32,535 nucleotides of DNA from an uncultured Eubacteriales bacterium (GTDB lineage Bacteria > Bacillota > Clostridia > Oscillospirales > Oscillospiraceae). The DNA lies in contig UQZA01000028.1 in assembly GCA_900545515.1 (NCBI GenBank), positions 1-32,535 of the forward strand. The letters are read 5' to 3'. Below the pieces are notes generated by a model. The model did no database searches. It had not been told where the DNA came from and saw only the letters and a program-made list of their open reading frames with translations. The position numbers and the translations under genes were made by a program. This document shows positions 1-5,959 of this stretch, piece after piece (the first letter of the stretch is position 1; every line of letters starts with the position of its first letter).

Positions 1-2
1 TA

Positions 3-212
3 ATTTATGCTCCACGTTTTGGCCACTTCCAGTATCGGCGCAATTCATCCGGCTATGATTATCAGGACCTTGCTATTTCCGGCGTTTTTGATAGCAATAT
101 CTCTTTCTTGCAGGATACTCCTCAGGCTTTGCCTGGGCAATCTGTGGCCGTCTTGGTGGTGGTTCTTTTGGCCTTTGGTATTTTGGCTTTGTGCTTCTTG
201 GCTAGGAGGTGA
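3..212 (+). CDS. C-terminal 69 residues of a membrane-anchored phage protein (start outside window)
   Basis: The frame is open from the window edge to a TGA at 210-212 and has no start codon in view, so it is a 5'-truncated gene. The visible part begins with a polar, aromatic and glycine-rich stretch, followed by a hydrophobic segment of about 20 residues (VAVLVVVLLAFGILALCFLA) and ends in Arg-Arg. A polar domain, one C-terminal transmembrane helix and a short positive tail is the topology of inovirus attachment/minor coat proteins (pIII-like) and of other secreted phage proteins anchored in the membrane. Its stop codon overlaps the Shine-Dalgarno of the next gene, so the two are tightly coupled. 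I cannot assign it by sequence. The pIII-like role is an inference from topology and position. Confidence 0.6.
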   Translation: MYAPRFGHFQYRRNSSGYDYQDLAISGVFDSNISFLQDTPQALPGQSVAVLVVVLLAFGILALCFLARR

Positions 213-216
213 TTGT

Positions 217-381
217 ATGTCTGTTTCTTTGATTGACGAGTTTCGTGCTTTGGTAGGTTCGCCGCCTGCCGGATATGAGTTCCTGGAGTATGTCCTTATC
301 AGTTTTCTGCTGGTCTTCCTGGTTTCTGCTGCCTTTGGTATCCTCAAAACGGTCTTCTCCTGGATTGGTGGTGGTAAGTAA
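217..381 (+). CDS. Small single-pass membrane protein of the inovirus (54 aa)
   Basis: The ATG at 217 follows a near-perfect AGGAGGTGA (205-212) with a 4-base gap; a longer in-frame extension to position 7 lacks any ribosome binding site and reads through the upstream gene in another frame, so it was rejected. The protein has a polar N-terminal third, a transmembrane segment around residues 22-40 (EYVLISFLLVFLVSAAFGIL) and a short Lys/Trp/Gly-Gly-Gly-Lys tail. Its stop TAA overlaps the ATG of the next gene. Size, shape and position before the coat gene resemble the tiny tip proteins of filamentous phages (pVII/pIX-like), but no homology can be claimed from the sequence alone. Confidence 0.6.
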   Translation: MSVSLIDEFRALVGSPPAGYEFLEYVLISFLLVFLVSAAFGILKTVFSWIGGGK

Positions 382-533
382 TGCTTGAGGTCTTGGGTGA
401 TATTGCTACTTTGGTTTTTTCCCAGATTTCTTCTATCTGGGTGCTTTATACTACATCTTCTGTACTTGCCGGCTTTTTCTGCTTGTGGGTACTCGATCGC
501 TTGTTCCATATTTTCGATATCCTGAAAAGGTAG
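381..533 (+). CDS. Small membrane protein of the inovirus (50 aa)
   Basis: This 50-codon frame begins with an ATG that overlaps the previous stop (TAATG at 379-383), suggesting translational coupling. The product has an amphipathic N-terminus with a negative residue (MLEVLGDIATLVFSQISS), a hydrophobic centre around residues 18-38 and a positive end (DILKR). It shares the general plan of the coat-like protein downstream, including the stretch FSQISS compared with FSQVST there. It could be a minor coat or tip protein. No function is recognised beyond the phage context. Confidence 0.6.
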   Translation: MLEVLGDIATLVFSQISSIWVLYTTSSVLAGFFCLWVLDRLFHIFDILKR

Positions 534-597
534 CGCGCCCTTTTCTTGATATATAATTAAATTGTAAAGGATTGATTTTTGAATGGAGGTTACACCT

Positions 598-765
598 ATG
601 TCTGCTTTGATTACCCAGTTCGGTACTATCGCGACTTCTATCTTCTCTCAGGTATCCACAGTTGCCACTACGATTGTGGACACTCCCCTGCTGCTTTTCA
701 CTACTGGTTTTCTCTTCGTCGGCGGTTGTATCGGCATCTTTGGCCGGTTGCTGTCCCGCAACTAA
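598..765 (+). CDS. Probable major coat protein of the filamentous phage (55 aa, no signal peptide)
   Basis: The start at 598 is set by TGGAGG at 584-589, 8 bases upstream; an in-frame ATG at 583 would put the Shine-Dalgarno inside the gene. The product has an uncharged amphipathic N-terminal half rich in Thr, Ser and Val, a hydrophobic span at about residues 28-48 and a positive C-terminus (GRLLSRN). That plan (surface helix, membrane-spanning core, positive DNA-facing end) is typical of inovirus major coat proteins. It has no cleavable leader, as in Pf3. The gene is preceded by an AT-rich stretch containing TATAAT (552-557), which may be a separate promoter, and is followed at once by a strong terminator, as is gene VIII of the Ff phages. 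That layout is the main reason for the call. Confidence 0.6.
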   Translation: MSALITQFGTIATSIFSQVSTVATTIVDTPLLLFTTGFLFVGGCIGIFGRLLSRN

Positions 766-770
766 TCCCT

Positions 771-813
771 AGGGACAGCCCCGGAGGCCTTGGGCCCGGG
801 GCTGTCCCTTTTT
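771..813 (+). terminator. Strong intrinsic terminator after the coat-like gene
   Basis: A 14-bp perfect GC-rich stem (AGGGACAGCCCCGG at 771-784 with its complement at 796-809) closes an 11-base loop and runs into five T residues (809-813). It sits six bases after the coat-like stop codon and inside the phage module, so it probably sets a high coat-to-assembly-protein ratio by stopping most transcripts there. Confidence 0.85.
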
Positions 814-825
814 GGAGGTCACTAT

Positions 826-972
826 ATGGATCATATTGTAAATATTATGCTTTTACCTTTTACCTCCCGCACGTTCTTTCTCATTTTCCCTGCCGCTTGC
901 GCTTTCGTTGCTGCTCTCTTCGCTTTAATTTCTCGTCTGATTAGGGGTGATTTTCGTGGGATTTCTGTTTAA
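826..972 (+). CDS. Small membrane protein upstream of Zot (48 aa)
   Basis: The ATG at 826 follows TTTGGAGG (811-818) by 7 bases; this ribosome binding site begins in the T-run of the terminator. An upstream in-frame start at 790 lies inside the terminator loop and was rejected. The protein starts MDHIVNIMLLPF, has one hydrophobic segment around residues 14-34 (RTFFLIFPAACAFVAALFALI) and a positive tail (SRLIRGDFRG). The 3' end overlaps the Zot start (956), so the pair are probably translationally coupled. In Ff phages the genes between the coat and the pI ATPase encode the other virion end proteins, so this may be a pVI-like protein; that is a positional inference. Confidence 0.55.
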   Translation: MDHIVNIMLLPFTSRTFFLIFPAACAFVAALFALISRLIRGDFRGISV

Positions 973-2335
973 AATAGGTTTTTGGCTTTTGGTTCTTTGT
1001 TCTGTGTATCACTTTACTACTCGCAAATACTTGAACCCTTATAAGCTGACAATGGTATTTGGCAAGAAAGGCAGCGGTAAATCTACTTTAATGGTTCGTC
1101 TCGCTTACAAGTATTTGTCTAAAGGCTGGAATGTGTATTGCACTGAAAGGCTAGACGGTTGCTATTATGTAGATTATAATGATATCGGTTTTTGCAATAT
1201 CCCGCCCAATTCTGTCTTGCTTATTGATGAAGTAGGCATGATTTGGGATAATCGACAATATAAGAATTTTAAATCAGAAGTCCGGGACTGGTTTAAATTG
1301 CAGAGGCATTATAAGGTTAAGGTCTACTTGTTTAGTCAGACGTTTGATATAGACAAAAAACTTCGCGATTTAACCGATGATATGTACCTTTGTAGTAACC
1401 TTTTTCGTGTTTTCTCCTGGGCAAAACGTATTCGTAGGCGAACAATCCTTACTAAACCGTTCGGGGATTCTCCGGCGCGGATTGATGAGGAATTAAAGTT
1501 TGACTTGCTGTGTTTTTGGCCCTTTGGTTCCCGTATTCTCACGTTTATACCAAAATATTCCCGGTATTTTGATAGTCATGCCTGTCCGGAGCTTAAGTCT
1601 AAAGACTGGACATACAATCCCCCTTTAAATGTTCCTAAGTCCTTGCAAAAACATCGTAAATGTGCATTTAACTATGATAAACATGGTAGAATCAACAAAG
1701 GATTTATTTTGTTGCGTTGGAGAAATAGAGGTTCAGGCTGGAGGGAGCTTCCCTCCAGCCTGAATCAGCTATTCTGCGCTGTCGCGTCTCTTCACTGGAA
1801 TACAAACCTCAGTTACCAGTTCATCCGGGTTTTGAGTTTCATGCGGGCTCACGTGATAGACGTTAAACATCACGCCGCACATTTGGTAGCCGTTTTTCTC
1901 AACCCAGGCTGCCACAGCCGCGCTGGCGTCGCTGATGGTTTCGTAGCTGCCATAGTGTATCGCGGAAGCCACGCAGACTGCTGGCTCAGTTTTGAAGCGG
2001 ACGTGCTCTGTGTCATGATAGTTCCCTTCCACTGTCATTTGAATTTCTACGTCCACGTCCCGTTCCTTGTATTCAGCATCGTGGAAAATTCCGAATGCCA
2101 GACAAGGATTTGCTGGCGTCAGATTTTGATCTGCAGTTTCCTTCATCATGTAATGCCACAGGCGGCCCTCATAGTTGTAGCTTTCCAGAATATCCCGAAC
2201 ACTGGCTACGTATCGGGGAGCAATTTCCTTTATGGTGACATCGTAATTTGCCATAGTACTCTCCTCTCCAAGCTGGGCAATGGCCAGCTTGATGCGATGA
2301 AGCATTTGGCTCATTTCCTCAGACTGTTCCCGTAA
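956..2335 (+). CDS. Zot/pI-type assembly ATPase of an inovirus, 3' end replaced by host DNA
   Basis: This is the phage assembly (Zot-domain) P-loop ATPase. A GTG at 956, five bases after AGGGGTGA (943-950), is preferred over the GTG at 947. The product has an N-terminal transmembrane helix (residues 3-20), Walker A GKKGSGKST (36-44), and a hydrophobic strand ending in acidic residues, SVLLIDEVG, as Walker B near 90. A following block, YLFSQTFD, resembles the sensor region of Zot proteins. There is no C-terminal transmembrane segment of the kind that lies in the middle of Ff pI. After about residue 258 (near 1731) the phage sequence ends, yet the frame stays open to 2335 while crossing the host merR gene in antisense. 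The native C-terminus was therefore probably lost or separated at integration, and the tail after 1731 is not real phage protein. Confidence 0.75.
   Translation: MGFLFKIGFWLLVLCSVYHFTTRKYLNPYKLTMVFGKKGSGKSTLMVRLAYKYLSKGWNVYCTERLDGCYYVDYNDIGFCNIPPNSVLLIDEVGMIWDNRQYKNFKSEVRDWFKLQRHYKVKVYLFSQTFDIDKKLRDLTDDMYLCSNLFRVFSWAKRIRRRTILTKPFGDSPARIDEELKFDLLCFWPFGSRILTFIPKYSRYFDSHACPELKSKDWTYNPPLNVPKSLQKHRKCAFNYDKHGRINKGFILLRWRNRGSGWRELPSSLNQLFCAVASLHWNTNLSYQFIRVLSFMRAHVIDVKHHAAHLVAVFLNPGCHSRAGVADGFVAAIVYRGSHADCWLSFEADVLCVMIVPFHCHLNFYVHVPFLVFSIVENSECQTRICWRQILICSFLHHVMPQAALIVVAFQNIPNTGYVSGSNFLYGDIVICHSTLLSKLGNGQLDAMKHLAHFLRLFP
1732..1764 (-). terminator. Stem-loop terminator of merR at the prophage/host boundary
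   Basis: A perfect 15-bp inverted repeat (TTCAGGCTGGAGGGA and its complement) with a 3-base loop lies 4 bases past the merR stop codon. On the minus strand it is followed by CCTCTATTTCTCC instead of a clean T-run. The usual U-tract may have been replaced by phage DNA at integration, which would put the boundary right at the foot of this hairpin. Confidence 0.6.
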
Positions 2336-2596
2336 GGATTCCTGTTGGCGTTCCAACATGGCCCGCAGCTTTTGAGGATCGGCCTCATGCAAAAGTCCGG
2401 CAATGGCCGTAAGGCCAAAGCCCATTCCCCGATACACATTGATTTTACCGGCTGTAAAAAGCTGCTCCTCTCCGTAAAGCCGGTAGCCAGTGATTGGGTC
2501 TACTCGCTGAGGATGCAACAAGCCAATTTCATCGTAATGCCGCAGCATTCGCACGCTCACATGGGACAACTTGGAAAATTCGCCAATTTTCAGCAT
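1769..2596 (-). CDS. MerR-family regulator with GyrI-like effector-binding domain (BmrR type)
   Basis: This is a 275-residue transcription activator/repressor. Residues 1-70 form a MerR winged helix (MLKIGEFSKLSHVSVRMLRHYDEIGLL, then the TGYRLY wing motif). Residues 75-110 are a predicted dimerising coiled coil rich in Glu, Gln and Leu. Residues about 118-272 match the GyrI-like/AraC effector-binding fold that binds hydrophobic or cationic small molecules. The start follows CGGAGGA in the 5' leader. A MerR-style promoter with a dyad in a 19-bp spacer lies directly upstream, so the gene is probably autoregulated. No transporter gene is next to it, so its ligand and other targets cannot be read from the window. 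The phage Zot frame runs antisense through its 3' two thirds. Confidence 0.9.
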   Translation of the reverse strand: MLKIGEFSKLSHVSVRMLRHYDEIGLLHPQRVDPITGYRLYGEEQLFTAGKINVYRGMGFGLTAIAGLLHEADPQKLRAMLERQQESLREQSEEMSQMLHRIKLAIAQLGEESTMANYDVTIKEIAPRYVASVRDILESYNYEGRLWHYMMKETADQNLTPANPCLAFGIFHDAEYKERDVDVEIQMTVEGNYHDTEHVRFKTEPAVCVASAIHYGSYETISDASAAVAAWVEKNGYQMCGVMFNVYHVSPHETQNPDELVTEVCIPVKRRDSAE

Positions 2597-2646
2597 CTCG
2601 TATTCCTCCGACAGATATCTGTTCCTGTTTTCCTGAGCTCCTTTGT

Positions 2647-2677
2647 ATCATAAGCCCTCACATTGTGTGAGAGTCAA
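2647..2677 (-). promoter_or_regulatory. MerR-type promoter and operator for the regulator gene
   Basis: On the minus strand TTGACT (2672-2677) and TATGAT (2647-2652) are separated by 19 bp, longer than the 17 bp sigma-A optimum. The spacer holds a perfect dyad, CTCACA-CAA-TGTGAG (2657-2671). Overlong spacers with a central dyad are the hallmark of MerR-family operators, where the regulator twists the DNA to bring the two boxes into register. The merR start codon is about 50 bases downstream. Confidence 0.85.
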
Positions 2678-2708
2678 GACTTTTTTTAATTTTTCCTTTT
2701 GCGCAAAG

Positions 2709-2728
2709 GGCGCGGCGTAAGCCGCGCC
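2709..2728 (-). terminator. Hairpin downstream of the nitroreductase gene
   Basis: An 8-bp GC stem (GGCGCGGC/GCCGCGCC) with a 4-base loop lies 26 bases past the nitroreductase stop. A continuous T-run does not follow directly, so it may be a weak terminator or an RNA-stabilising structure at the end of the radA-nitroreductase transcript. Confidence 0.45.
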
Positions 2729-2754
2729 TGGAATCGCTGCAAAGGCAAATATGG

Positions 2755-3618
2755 TTAAAGACCCTCGTCTGTGACAAACTGATAGAACGCCTGCTCCCGG
2801 GCCTTGTCTGACTCCCGTATAGTTCCCACAGGTGCGGTGTATACTACAAATTCCTCTTCCCCATCCAGTCCGAAGACTTGATTGCACAGCTCATGGGAGA
2901 AGGCCGCAATGCTGCAAGTCCCCAGACCCAAGCCGGTGCAACCCAGATAGAGATTCTGCCCAACATGCCCAGCATCAATCAGGGCCGGCCGATGGGCATA
3001 AATCCCGTAACGCCATTCCGCCCGGTAAGCCACCATGGCCCAGAAAAACACCACGTTCGCCTTCGCAGCCCAGCTCTGACCGCAAAGCGCATCGGAAATC
3101 ACAGCCTCCATGTTCTCTACGGGATGCAGGAGCTCCAGAGCATGCTCCATGGGAAGGTAGTGATATGCGCCAGCGGCCAGGCCATCTACCTTGCTAATCA
3201 GTAAATACGTCTCAAATTCATGCCGTGCGCCACCGCTGGGTACTGTGCGCAAGGTGGCATAGGCCGTGCCCCGCAGGGCTTTGACTCCCTGGGTTGCCCA
3301 AAGCAGGAAGGAGAGCTGCTCCAACGAAAGACTCTCCTGGGTGTAAACCCTGGCGCTGTGCCGGTCTCGGATCAGGTCAACCAGCTGATTTTTCATGGAA
3401 AGCCGGGAAAAGTCTTTGGGCAGAACAATCTTGGCATGCTCTCCTGCCATGGCCGGCTTGACTAACGGCGGCTGGGGACGCTTCAGGTCCTGGTCAGACT
3501 CGAAGCGTTCCATGTATGGATCGTCATCCCGATATCCTTTCATGAAGTCCCGGTTTTTTGAAATTATTTTATCTTGCAATCTCTTGTCTATCAAAGCGGT
3601 GTTCTCCTTTTTGAGCAT
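2755..3618 (-). CDS. SagB/ThcOx-like nitroreductase-family oxidoreductase
   Basis: This 287-residue protein belongs to the FMN-dependent nitroreductase fold. After an N-terminal extension of about 75 residues (possibly a lid), the block RDRHSARVYTQESLSLEQLSFLLW matches the FMN-phosphate-binding start of the family. RTVPSGGARHEFETYLL follows, and the C-terminal half carries DAGHVGQNLYLGCTGLGLG and a final VGTIRESDK block. These match the SagB-type dehydrogenase subgroup, which includes azoline oxidases of peptide biosynthesis, but no YcaO or precursor-peptide gene is nearby, so a stand-alone redox role is more likely. Its ATG overlaps the radA stop codon (TAATG), so it is co-translated with radA. 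Confidence 0.85.
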   Translation of the reverse strand: MLKKENTALIDKRLQDKIISKNRDFMKGYRDDDPYMERFESDQDLKRPQPPLVKPAMAGEHAKIVLPKDFSRLSMKNQLVDLIRDRHSARVYTQESLSLEQLSFLLWATQGVKALRGTAYATLRTVPSGGARHEFETYLLISKVDGLAAGAYHYLPMEHALELLHPVENMEAVISDALCGQSWAAKANVVFFWAMVAYRAEWRYGIYAHRPALIDAGHVGQNLYLGCTGLGLGTCSIAAFSHELCNQVFGLDGEEEFVVYTAPVGTIRESDKAREQAFYQFVTDEGL

Positions 3619-4982
3619 TACAGGGCAAATTCAATTGCTTCCCGCACATTGCGGACACGTATCAGCTCCAGATCCTTGGGCGCCACCAGCGTTTCTGTCC
3701 CACTGCGTGGAATGACACAGCGGTGAAAGCCTAACCGGGCGATCTCCGAAAGACGCAAAGACAGATGGGACACCGCCCGCACCTCCCCCGCCAGACCGAT
3801 TTCCCCCACTGCGGCCAGGTCCTCTGGAAGGGACTGATCCCGATAGCTTGAGGCTACCGCCAGAGCTACAGGCAAGTCTGCAGCAGGCTCGTCCAGGAAC
3901 AGACCGCCGACTACGTTGATATATCCGTCAAAGGTTCCCAGGCGAAGGCCACCCCGCTTTTCCAAAACGGCCAGAAGTAGCACAGCCCTGTTAAAATCAA
4001 AGCCGTTGGCAGTCCTCCTGGGGACATTGAAGGTCGTTTTGGTGACCAATGCCTGAACCTCGGCCAGCAGTGGTCTCGTACCTTCCATGATACAAGCAAC
4101 GCAGGTCCCCGGCGCATGCTGGGGCCGTCCTGCCAAAAGCATTTCCGATGGATTCGGCACCTCCCGCAGGCCTGCTTCCCCCATTTCAAACACGCCAATC
4201 TCATTGGTAGATCCAAAGCGGTTTTTTACCGCACGGAGCAGGCGGTATGTGCCGTTCTGGTCGCCCTCAAAATACAGGACACAGTCCACCATATGCTCCA
4301 GAACCTTGGGGCCAGCAATGGCGCCCTCCTTATTGATGTGGCCAACGACAAAAACAGTAATCCCCTTCCCTTTTGCCAGCTGCATCATGGACATGGTGCA
4401 GTCTTTTACTTGGGAGATACTGCCCGGCGCAGAGTCATTGCTTTCACTGTACAAGGTCTGTATGGAATCGGCGATGAAAACGTCGGGTTTGCTTTCCTCC
4501 ACAGCCTCCAGAATATCGCCCAGGCGGGTTTCTGACAGAATGAGCAGGTTCTCGGAATCCACCTTCAGCCGCTGGGCCCGGAGCTTGAGCTGACGCTCGC
4601 TCTCCTCGCCAGATGCGTACAGCACCCGCCGCTCCCGGCACAGGCAGGCGCAAATCTGAAGCAGGAGCGTGGATTTGCCAATTCCAGGAGCACCTCCTAC
4701 CAGGACCAGAGAGCCCTCTACAGCCCCGCCACCCAGGACCCGGTCAAGTTCCCCAATGCCCGTAGAAAAACGGATCTCCGTTTGAATGTCGACCTCTGAG
4801 AGGGTTTTAGGTTTCCTTGTCCCATCCAACAGGGACACAGGCCTGGCCTTTCCTGCCGCAGCAGGCTTTTCCGTATGCTCGGCCATGGTATTCCACGCGC
4901 CGCAGGCAGGGCAACGGCCCTGCCATTTTGGCGTCTCGTTTCCACAGGCTGTGCAGTAAAAAATCGTCTTCGTCTTTGCCAT
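3618..4982 (-). CDS. radA: DNA repair protein RadA
   Basis: RadA (Sms) is a RecA-like ATPase that helps branch migration and processing of recombination intermediates. The 454-residue protein is full length. It has an N-terminal zinc finger (C10, C13, C24, C27), Walker A GGAPGIGKST (96-105), the RadA-specific KNRFG motif near residue 255, and a C-terminal Lon-protease-like domain (about 290-454) that includes FLDEPAADLPVALAVASSYRD. The start lies after AAGGAG in the leader. It is the first large gene of a two-gene operon with the nitroreductase and has its own promoter inside the 3' end of the amidase gene. Confidence 0.96.
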   Translation of the reverse strand: MAKTKTIFYCTACGNETPKWQGRCPACGAWNTMAEHTEKPAAAGKARPVSLLDGTRKPKTLSEVDIQTEIRFSTGIGELDRVLGGGAVEGSLVLVGGAPGIGKSTLLLQICACLCRERRVLYASGEESERQLKLRAQRLKVDSENLLILSETRLGDILEAVEESKPDVFIADSIQTLYSESNDSAPGSISQVKDCTMSMMQLAKGKGITVFVVGHINKEGAIAGPKVLEHMVDCVLYFEGDQNGTYRLLRAVKNRFGSTNEIGVFEMGEAGLREVPNPSEMLLAGRPQHAPGTCVACIMEGTRPLLAEVQALVTKTTFNVPRRTANGFDFNRAVLLLAVLEKRGGLRLGTFDGYINVVGGLFLDEPAADLPVALAVASSYRDQSLPEDLAAVGEIGLAGEVRAVSHLSLRLSEIARLGFHRCVIPRSGTETLVAPKDLELIRVRNVREAIEFAL

Positions 4983-4988
4983 CTCTGT

Positions 4989-5066
4989 CTACTCCTTCTT
5001 CCTATGCTCGGACGCCGGAGCTGCCTGAAATTTACCTGCATACTCCTTCTGATAATCCCGCTCCAT
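4989..5066 (-). CDS. Possible 25-residue leader peptide upstream of radA
   Basis: A short frame (ATG at 5064-5066, TAG ending at 4989) would encode MERDYQKEYAGKFQAAPASE plus HRKKE. Its last codons contain the GAAGGAG that serves as the radA ribosome binding site, and its stop is 6 bases before the radA ATG. The first codon is 24 bases after the -10 box of the radA promoter and has no strong Shine-Dalgarno. It could be a translated leader that couples to radA, or chance. Confidence 0.3.
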   Translation of the reverse strand: MERDYQKEYAGKFQAAPASEHRKKE

Positions 5067-5089
5067 AAGATCATCTTCAAGATGTGACC

Positions 5090-5117
5090 ATTATACCATA
5101 TCTCCCTCTTGGGTCAA
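5090..5117 (-). promoter_or_regulatory. Sigma-A promoter of the radA operon, embedded in the end of the amidase gene
   Basis: On the minus strand TTGACC (5112-5117) and TATAAT (5090-5095) are 16 bp apart. The -10 box contains the TAA stop codon of the upstream amidase gene, so the promoter is carried in the last codons of that gene. The predicted start of transcription is near 5083, about 100 bases before radA. Confidence 0.75.
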
Positions 5118-5816
5118 GAACTGATCCGCCGCGCTTGCAATGACGCAGCACAGCTTTTTCTGGTATTCCGGCGTCCGCAGTGCCGCTTCCTCCTCGCGAT
5201 TGGAGAGGAAGCCGCATTCCACCAAAATTCCGGTGCAGCGGATATGCTGCATCAAATATACAGATTCTGCCGGCTTGCATGCCCGTTTGCTCCCCGGGTT
5301 TAAGGAGGAAATCAAGAGGGCCTGGGTTTGCTCCGCCAGGCTCTGGCTCCCCTGCGTAGGCGCAAAGAATACCTGTGCGCCGCTGTAGCGGCCGTCGGAA
5401 AATTGGTTTTGGTGAATGCTCAGGAGCAGGGCGTCCGCCGTTTCGTTGACCATTTCCACGCGGTGCTTCAGGTCAGATATTTTCTTCTCGGAAATGGTGG
5501 CTCCATTTGTATAGACGGAGGTGTCTGTCGTGCGGATCATTTTGGTCCGATAGCCCAAAAAATGCAATAGGTCCCGGAGACGCAGGGAAATCTCCAGATT
5601 GAGCTGGCTCTCCTGGATCCCTGTGCAGGAGGTCGCGCCGCCGTCTTCCCCTCCGTGCCCCGGGTCAATGACAATGGTCACGTTTCTGGGAATCGGCAAC
5701 GCCTCTGCAATTGCAGTGACGGTCCGGGTCATAATGGTGGCCGAACCGACGAACAAACTGACTACTAAAAGGTATACCGGAAAATATTTTTTCAAAAAGC
5801 GCATCAAAAAATCCAT
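5091..5816 (-). CDS. cwlD: N-acetylmuramoyl-L-alanine amidase, CwlD-like (Amidase_3)
   Basis: A zinc amidase that cleaves the MurNAc-L-Ala bond of peptidoglycan; CwlD acts in forming the muramic-delta-lactam of the spore cortex. The ATG at 5816 is preferred because GGAGG lies 8 bases upstream; a GTG three codons earlier would overlap it. The 241-residue protein has an N-terminal signal-anchor (residues about 10-30). The catalytic domain from residue about 45 shows IVIDPGHGGEDGG (zinc His), a Glu in ESQLNLEIS, SIHQNQF (second zinc His) and ILVECGFLSN (catalytic Glu). Length and domain make-up match CwlD. The adjacent divergent cotJ spore operon supports a spore role, but a vegetative amidase is possible. 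The CwlD name is an inference. Confidence 0.8.
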   Translation of the reverse strand: MDFLMRFLKKYFPVYLLVVSLFVGSATIMTRTVTAIAEALPIPRNVTIVIDPGHGGEDGGATSCTGIQESQLNLEISLRLRDLLHFLGYRTKMIRTTDTSVYTNGATISEKKISDLKHRVEMVNETADALLLSIHQNQFSDGRYSGAQVFFAPTQGSQSLAEQTQALLISSLNPGSKRACKPAESVYLMQHIRCTGILVECGFLSNREEEAALRTPEYQKKLCCVIASAADQFLTQEGDMV

Positions 5817-5873
5817 TCTTCCCACCTCCCTTTCAGGCTATGCGGCCTGTCCGGGGCCTATTCCTCCCCGCTC

Positions 5874-5903
5874 TGAACCAGACGACGCACAGGCGCATAG
5901 AAT
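5874..5903 (+). promoter_or_regulatory. Candidate sigma-E promoter of the cotJ operon
   Basis: CATAGAAT (5896-5903) matches 7 of 8 bases of the sigma-E -10 element CATACAAT; a weaker TGAACCA (5874-5880) sits 15 bp upstream where the -35 is expected. The cotJ operon of Bacillus subtilis is sigma-E dependent, so this fits. The leader also holds a 7-bp hairpin, CCGGAAC (5907-5913) with GTTCCGG (5920-5926), ahead of the AAGGAGG ribosome binding site. Confidence 0.55.
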
Positions 5904-5959
5904 GAGCCGGAACGACTCCGTTCCGGATTCTTTGGCACCATGAAAAGGAGGAATTTCCC

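Larger units (their letters stand above)
1..1731 (+). mobile_element. Right part of an integrated filamentous phage (inovirus-like prophage)
   Basis: A run of closely packed plus-strand genes reads like an inovirus structural and assembly module: the C-terminus of a single-pass membrane protein, two 50-54 residue membrane proteins, a 55-residue coat-like protein followed at once by a strong terminator, a 48-residue membrane protein, and a Zot/pI-type P-loop ATPase. All are small, hydrophobic and in one direction, and the DNA is clearly AT-richer than the host sequence that follows. The replication module is not in view and would lie left of the window. The right boundary is placed near 1731, where composition changes and the host merR terminator begins. 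No att repeat could be identified because the left end is missing. Identification rests on gene order plus the ATPase; the small proteins are assigned by position and shape only. Confidence 0.75.

Noticed and set aside
1650..1731. A dif-like XerCD site as the inovirus attachment point
   Set aside because: Many inoviruses use dif, but no convincing 28-bp dif match was found near the boundary and the left end is not available for comparison.
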